Assembly: GCF_000389635.1 (NCBI RefSeq)
Contig: NC_021182.1
Location: 124,001 to 188,000 of the forward strand
Direction of reading: 5' to 3'
Source: Clostridium pasteurianum BC1
GTDB taxonomy: Bacteria > Bacillota > Clostridia > Clostridiales > Clostridiaceae
DNA: 64,000 nt
Positions 60,615 to 64,000 of the stretch are shown here, in pieces. The notes under the pieces were generated by a model. It made no database searches, was not told the DNA's origin, and saw nothing but the letters and a program-made list of their open reading frames with translations. Every line of letters starts with the position of its first letter. The stretch's first letter is position 1. Made by a program: the position numbers and the translations under genes.

Positions 60615-60733
60615 TATTTAAATAAATTACTAAAGTGTATATTAGTATACAATATTATATTTTACTTTTACCCTTTACTATGCAATTTTGAGAGTACATT
60701 TTAATTATTAATTTTAACTCTCAACTTAATATA

Positions 60734-60850
60734 TCCAGTGTCTATGACTTAGAGGTAACACCCGTTCTCATTCCGAACACGAAGGTTAAGCTCTTATGTG
60801 CTGATGGTACTGCAGGGGTAGCCCTGTGGAAGAGTAGGTCGATGCTGGGT
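60734..60850 (+). rRNA. rrf: 5S ribosomal RNA, operon 4 (one substitution)
   Basis: 117 nt. It differs from the other three copies at 60768, where CCCGTTCCC reads CCCGTTCTC. Confidence 0.95.
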
Positions 60851-60859
60851 CTTATTTTT

Positions 60860-60935
<76 letters not shown>

Positions 60936-60943
60936 TATATTAT

Positions 60944-61017
<74 letters not shown>

Positions 61018-61027
61018 TAATAACAAG

Positions 61028-61079
61028 AAAGTAGTCTGATTGCTGATTTTTCAGTGAATAGACTGCTTTTTCTTTTTTG
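61028..61079 (+). terminator. Terminator of rRNA operon 4
   Basis: AGTAGTCT/AGACTGCT and ATTGCTGA/TCAGTGAAT arms, followed by TTTTTCTTTTTT. Confidence 0.85.
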
Positions 61080-61193
61080 GTTACAGAATTTATCACTTCT
61101 TTAGATTTACAGACCAACGTTAATCAAAGTCTTATTATATATAGATGAAAATAGGATAAAAAATTAACAAATAATATTTATACTTTAAATTAA

Positions 61194-61221
61194 AGTTAGG
61201 CTAACCCTTAGGTTAGCCTAC
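61194..61221 (-). terminator. Terminator of the LD-carboxypeptidase gene (minus strand)
   Basis: GTTAGGCTAACC / GGTTAGCCTAC arms; on the minus strand a short T-rich stretch follows. The gene's stop codon lies within the stem. Confidence 0.7.
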
Positions 61222-62130
61222 TACTGGTTCAAGAACCTTTATAGTACCATTTTTACAATCCAGCTGTATATTTGCACCAATGGGAAGAGTAAGTTTTGGG
61301 TAATCATGTCCGGACATGAAATTTAATACTGTTGGTATATTTAAGGATAAAATTCTATCCTGTATTATTTCTTCCAGTGTTAAACTTCTTTCATAATGAG
61401 GCAGAGAACATTTAGTAAATTGGCCAAGTATTATTCCCTTGCAAACTTGAAGCTTGTTAGCCAGTAATAAGTGTGTAAGCATTCTATCTATAGAGTAGGG
61501 TTCTTCTCCTACATCTTCTATGAATAAAATTTTATCTGTAGTATCTATTTCAAAATCAGTGGATAGTGTGCTGCAAATCAGCGATAAATTGCCACCTAAC
61601 AGTGTACCCTCTATAGTTATAGCTGAATTGGAGTCAGTTGGTATATGGTCAGGATTTTTTATAGTAAAAGGATTATATCCATTCATTACTGTATTTAAAA
61701 GAGAATTTAATGTAAATTCATCTTCAAATTTTGAAGTAAGCATAGGTCCATGAAAGGTTATTAAATTACATTTTTCATAAAAGCCGTTTAAGTAAGTAGT
61801 TATATCACTAAAGCCCACAAATATCTTAGGATTATTTTTTATGATATCAAAATCTATATAAGGTAAGGTTCTCATGGAGCCATAACCGCCCCTTATACAT
61901 AATATCATCTTTATATTGGGATCAAGAAACATATTGTTTAAATCCTGGGCTCTTTCCATGTCAGTTCCTGCAAGATATCCTAAACGATTATATATGTGTT
62001 TTCCATCTTTTATGTTAAAGCCTTGTTTTTTAAAAAAATTTATTCCATTTTTTATAGCTTCAACATTTTCAGCACTTGATGGACATATTATGCCTATGGT
62101 ATCTCCAATACAAAGTCTTTTACCTATCAT
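61213..62130 (-). CDS. S66-family LD-carboxypeptidase (LdcA/MccF-like)
   Basis: 305 aa. Serine peptidase family S66: IRGGYGSMRTL with nucleophile Ser85, LFIEDVGEEPY with Glu205, and SGHDYPKLTLPIG with His275 form the Ser-Glu-His triad. Members remove the terminal D-alanine from murein tetrapeptides during recycling, or cleave microcin C (MccF branch). No signal peptide, so cytoplasmic. The start ATG is 9 nt after AAAGAGGTG; a GTG four codons upstream overlaps that site. A cell-wall recycling role fits the L,D-transpeptidase gene nearby, since LD-carboxypeptidases and L,D-transpeptidases act on the same tetrapeptides (inference). Confidence 0.92.
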   Translation of the reverse strand: MIGKRLCIGDTIGIICPSSAENVEAIKNGINFFKKQGFNIKDGKHIYNRLGYLAGTDMERAQDLNNMFLDPNIKMILCIRGGYGSMRTLPYIDFDIIKNNPKIFVGFSDITTYLNGFYEKCNLITFHGPMLTSKFEDEFTLNSLLNTVMNGYNPFTIKNPDHIPTDSNSAITIEGTLLGGNLSLICSTLSTDFEIDTTDKILFIEDVGEEPYSIDRMLTHLLLANKLQVCKGIILGQFTKCSLPHYERSLTLEEIIQDRILSLNIPTVLNFMSGHDYPKLTLPIGANIQLDCKNGTIKVLEPVVG

Positions 62131-62188
62131 ACATAACTGCACCTCTTTAAAATACTATAATAGCTTAACTGCTATAGTATAGTATATA

Positions 62189-63367
62189 TTAAATAAGTGA
62201 ATATGTTAAATTATTTGTTTTTGAGGATAATTCCATTTTAGCCTCTGAAATTAGAGATTCTTTTTCTATTAAGTCAAGTGCAGTTATAGCAAGGGCATTA
62301 GCAGTTTTTATAAGTATATCTTTGGCAAAATCAGTTTGAGTAGCCAGAGCAAAATCTCTGGTACCATATTTTATAGTTTTATCTTTAGTAATATTTATAT
62401 AATAATTTACGCTGGGAACTAAATGGCTCACATTACCAAGGCTTAAAGGAGAACTTAAATTTTTTATTCCAAACATATCTATTATACCTATCTCTTTTAG
62501 GTTATGAGAGAGCAGCCTATTTAGAGTGTTATTTGAAATAAGTTCCCTACAAGGTAAGTCATATATATGCAGCTCTCCTTCCATATTTAATAATTTTTCT
62601 ATGGAATTCATAAAATAATCAATTTTATTTCTTATATTTTCAGCATTTTTTATGTTGTCTGTCTTTAATAAAAAACGAGCAGTAGCTTGTGAAATACTTT
62701 TATTTTTAGAATCACTATGTATATCCACACTATCAATAGTGCAGATATTATCAAAACCTTTAATTATTAGATTAACTGCATTAAAAGTGAAAATGCAAGA
62801 ATCTATAGGTGAGTATAGCTTAGGATGATTTTCAAAAGTTTCTTTTATAGTATTACTATACTTTATTTCAAGAGGTAAGACAGCAGGAGAAGTGCCAATA
62901 ACAGCCGTTTCAGTATAAGGTTGAGCTGCAAGAACTGTGTCTAAATCATCAAAGACACCTTGATGTGCCATAGTTAGCTTTGAACCTCCCAGTATCTCTC
63001 CAGGACAACCTATCACAATCACAGAGCCGCCTAATCTAGAAATTATCTTGGAGAGCCCTAGAGCAGCACCTATAGATATGGCAGATTGAAGGTTATATCC
63101 ATATATTTGTCCCATATCTTTTACACTATCGTACTGGCATAAAAAACAAATTTTTGGATGGCCATTACCAAATTCTGCCTTAAAAGCAGTATCAATATTA
63201 AGATAACTCTTTTGTATTTTAAAAGAATGATTATTCAATAGATTCATTAAATAATTGCAGCTTTTGTTTTCATGAAAACTCTCTTCAGAATTTTCATAGA
63301 TATATTTAGATATTCCATATATTTCATCTTCAATAGTACTTAAAAAACTTATAACTTCTTGCTTCAT
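62189..63367 (-). CDS. M20-family amidohydrolase-like protein lacking metal ligands
   Basis: 392 aa, same length and fold order as M20D amidohydrolases (AbgB, IAA-amino acid hydrolases). But the metal box, usually EYDALPxIGHACGHN, reads QYDSVKDMGQIYGYN (78-92): the first His is Gln87, the Cys is Tyr89 and the second His is Tyr91. The usual AEE reads GEI (Glu124, Ile125). The C-terminal SPLSLGNVSHLVP corresponds to the STDMGNVSHLVP box with the Asp replaced. It is therefore probably not a metallopeptidase; it may bind peptides or act as a regulatory paralogue. TAGGAGGTATAAATC precedes the ATG. It lies 58 bp upstream of the LD-carboxypeptidase in the same direction, so the two may be co-transcribed. 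Confidence 0.75.
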   Translation of the reverse strand: MKQEVISFLSTIEDEIYGISKYIYENSEESFHENKSCNYLMNLLNNHSFKIQKSYLNIDTAFKAEFGNGHPKICFLCQYDSVKDMGQIYGYNLQSAISIGAALGLSKIISRLGGSVIVIGCPGEILGGSKLTMAHQGVFDDLDTVLAAQPYTETAVIGTSPAVLPLEIKYSNTIKETFENHPKLYSPIDSCIFTFNAVNLIIKGFDNICTIDSVDIHSDSKNKSISQATARFLLKTDNIKNAENIRNKIDYFMNSIEKLLNMEGELHIYDLPCRELISNNTLNRLLSHNLKEIGIIDMFGIKNLSSPLSLGNVSHLVPSVNYYINITKDKTIKYGTRDFALATQTDFAKDILIKTANALAITALDLIEKESLISEAKMELSSKTNNLTYSLI

Positions 63368-63587
63368 GATTTATACCTCCTAGGATATTAAATAGGGCAA
63401 TCATTTAGATAAACATAAAAAACTTAGATATTTTATGATATTTATAGTATGTGCTAATAGAACCAAATATATTTACTATAAATGGAATATAAAATGGTTG
63501 TAAATATATGGAAAATATTATAATATAAAACTTGTTAATATAATATTATATTCAAGAATTCATAAAAAATTACTGGAGGGATAAGAA

Positions 63588-64000
63588 ATGTATAAAAAAT
63601 CCTTTAAATTTTTAAGTCTAGCTGCTTTTATACTGGTATGTTTTTTTACATTAATACTTTCTTTTAATGTAAAGGGAATTGAAAATACTTATAAGGCGCC
63701 TAAAAATAAACCTATAGAGATTAAGGGTAATAAAGCAAAAAGTACTAATGTTAAAATTCTAGGAAATACCTATTCAAATAAAGAGAAAAATAATGAAATA
63801 GTAGATTCTATTAATAATAAAAATTTAAAACCGGAAAATTATAAATTAAAAAAAATTGTTGGTAATTATGAGAAAAAGTATACTAATGTTTATAAAGTAG
63901 TTGTTCATATTGGAAGCCAAACAGTAGATGTTTATAATAATAATGATTTAATAAAAACCATGATTTGTTCTACTGGTATAGATAGTGCATCTACACCCAC
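63588..64000 (+). CDS. L,D-transpeptidase (YkuD family), N-terminal part, cut by window end
   Basis: The first 137 residues are visible. An N-terminal membrane helix (about residues 8-26) is followed by a Lys/Asn-rich linker, then VYKVVVHIGSQTVDVYNNNDLIKTMICSTGIDSASTPT in three blocks, the characteristic start of the YkuD fold; the catalytic Cys would lie beyond the window. Such enzymes make 3-3 peptidoglycan cross-links outside the cell. TGGAGGGATAAG precedes the ATG. Divergent from the M20-like gene. Confidence 0.85.
   Translation, partial: MYKKSFKFLSLAAFILVCFFTLILSFNVKGIENTYKAPKNKPIEIKGNKAKSTNVKILGNTYSNKEKNNEIVDSINNKNLKPENYKLKKIVGNYEKKYTNVYKVVVHIGSQTVDVYNNNDLIKTMICSTGIDSASTP

Overview
The window is AT-rich DNA of a low-GC, Gram-positive, strictly anaerobic spore-former, most likely Clostridium sensu stricto. 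The grounds are the Clostridium-like 16S/23S/5S genes, a pyruvate formate-lyase with its activase, an L,D-transpeptidase, many TTG/GTG starts behind strong AGGAGG-type ribosome binding sites, and codons rich in A and T. I cannot name the species from the sequence alone.

The dominant feature is four complete 16S-23S-5S operons, all on the + strand, at about 2.5-7.7 kb, 15.7-21.0 kb, 44.6-49.7 kb and 55.6-61.0 kb. Operons 1-3 are collinear without indels from 16S through 5S and have no tRNA in the 16S-23S spacer. Operon 4 carries tRNA-Ile in its spacer, two compensating single-base indels in 23S and a substitution in 5S. The tails differ: tRNA-Phe after operon 1, tRNA-Lys after operon 2, nothing after operon 3, tRNA-Phe plus tRNA-Cys after operon 4. 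The operon 2 leader has a 158-bp insertion. Such same-strand clustering is usual near the origin of replication, but no origin is seen here.

Between the operons lie ordinary housekeeping and metabolic genes. 0-2.2 kb: a lipoprotein and a class V aminotransferase. 7.9-14.9 kb: a Bcp peroxiredoxin, a small basic protein, a HAD phosphatase, a TldD/TldE-like pair, a CoA-type Nudix hydrolase and a stand-alone SIR2-like protein. 21.4-44.2 kb: a DMT exporter, an MBL-fold hydrolase, an OpuC-type four-gene ABC importer followed by a ferredoxin-like protein and O-acetylhomoserine sulfhydrylase, pflB-pflA, an HD-GYP protein, signal peptidase I, a MecA-like lipoprotein PBP, bioY behind a BirA operator, a truncated CPBP protease, a CCA-type nucleotidyltransferase and a parvulin. 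50-55.4 kb: aspartate kinase, NatAB exporter, a small XRE regulator and a CobB-type sirtuin. 61.2-64 kb: an S66 LD-carboxypeptidase, an M20-like protein that has lost its metal ligands, and the start of an L,D-transpeptidase.

The most unusual content is a family of intergenic structured repeats: 13 copies or remnants in both orientations. The 5' core reads TTTATCCGATGACTAGCCGC and folds back onto a 3' core containing ACAGCGGCACGTCCCTGGAT. Stem arms change in a compensating way between copies. Between the arms sit zero to three tandem hairpin units of about 50 bp, and the 3' end carries one of two alternative hairpins (type A or type B). One copy sits inside the ABC-importer operon and a remnant sits between pflB and pflA. 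This looks like a modular MITE/REP-like element or a structured RNA family. I do not recognise it as a described family.
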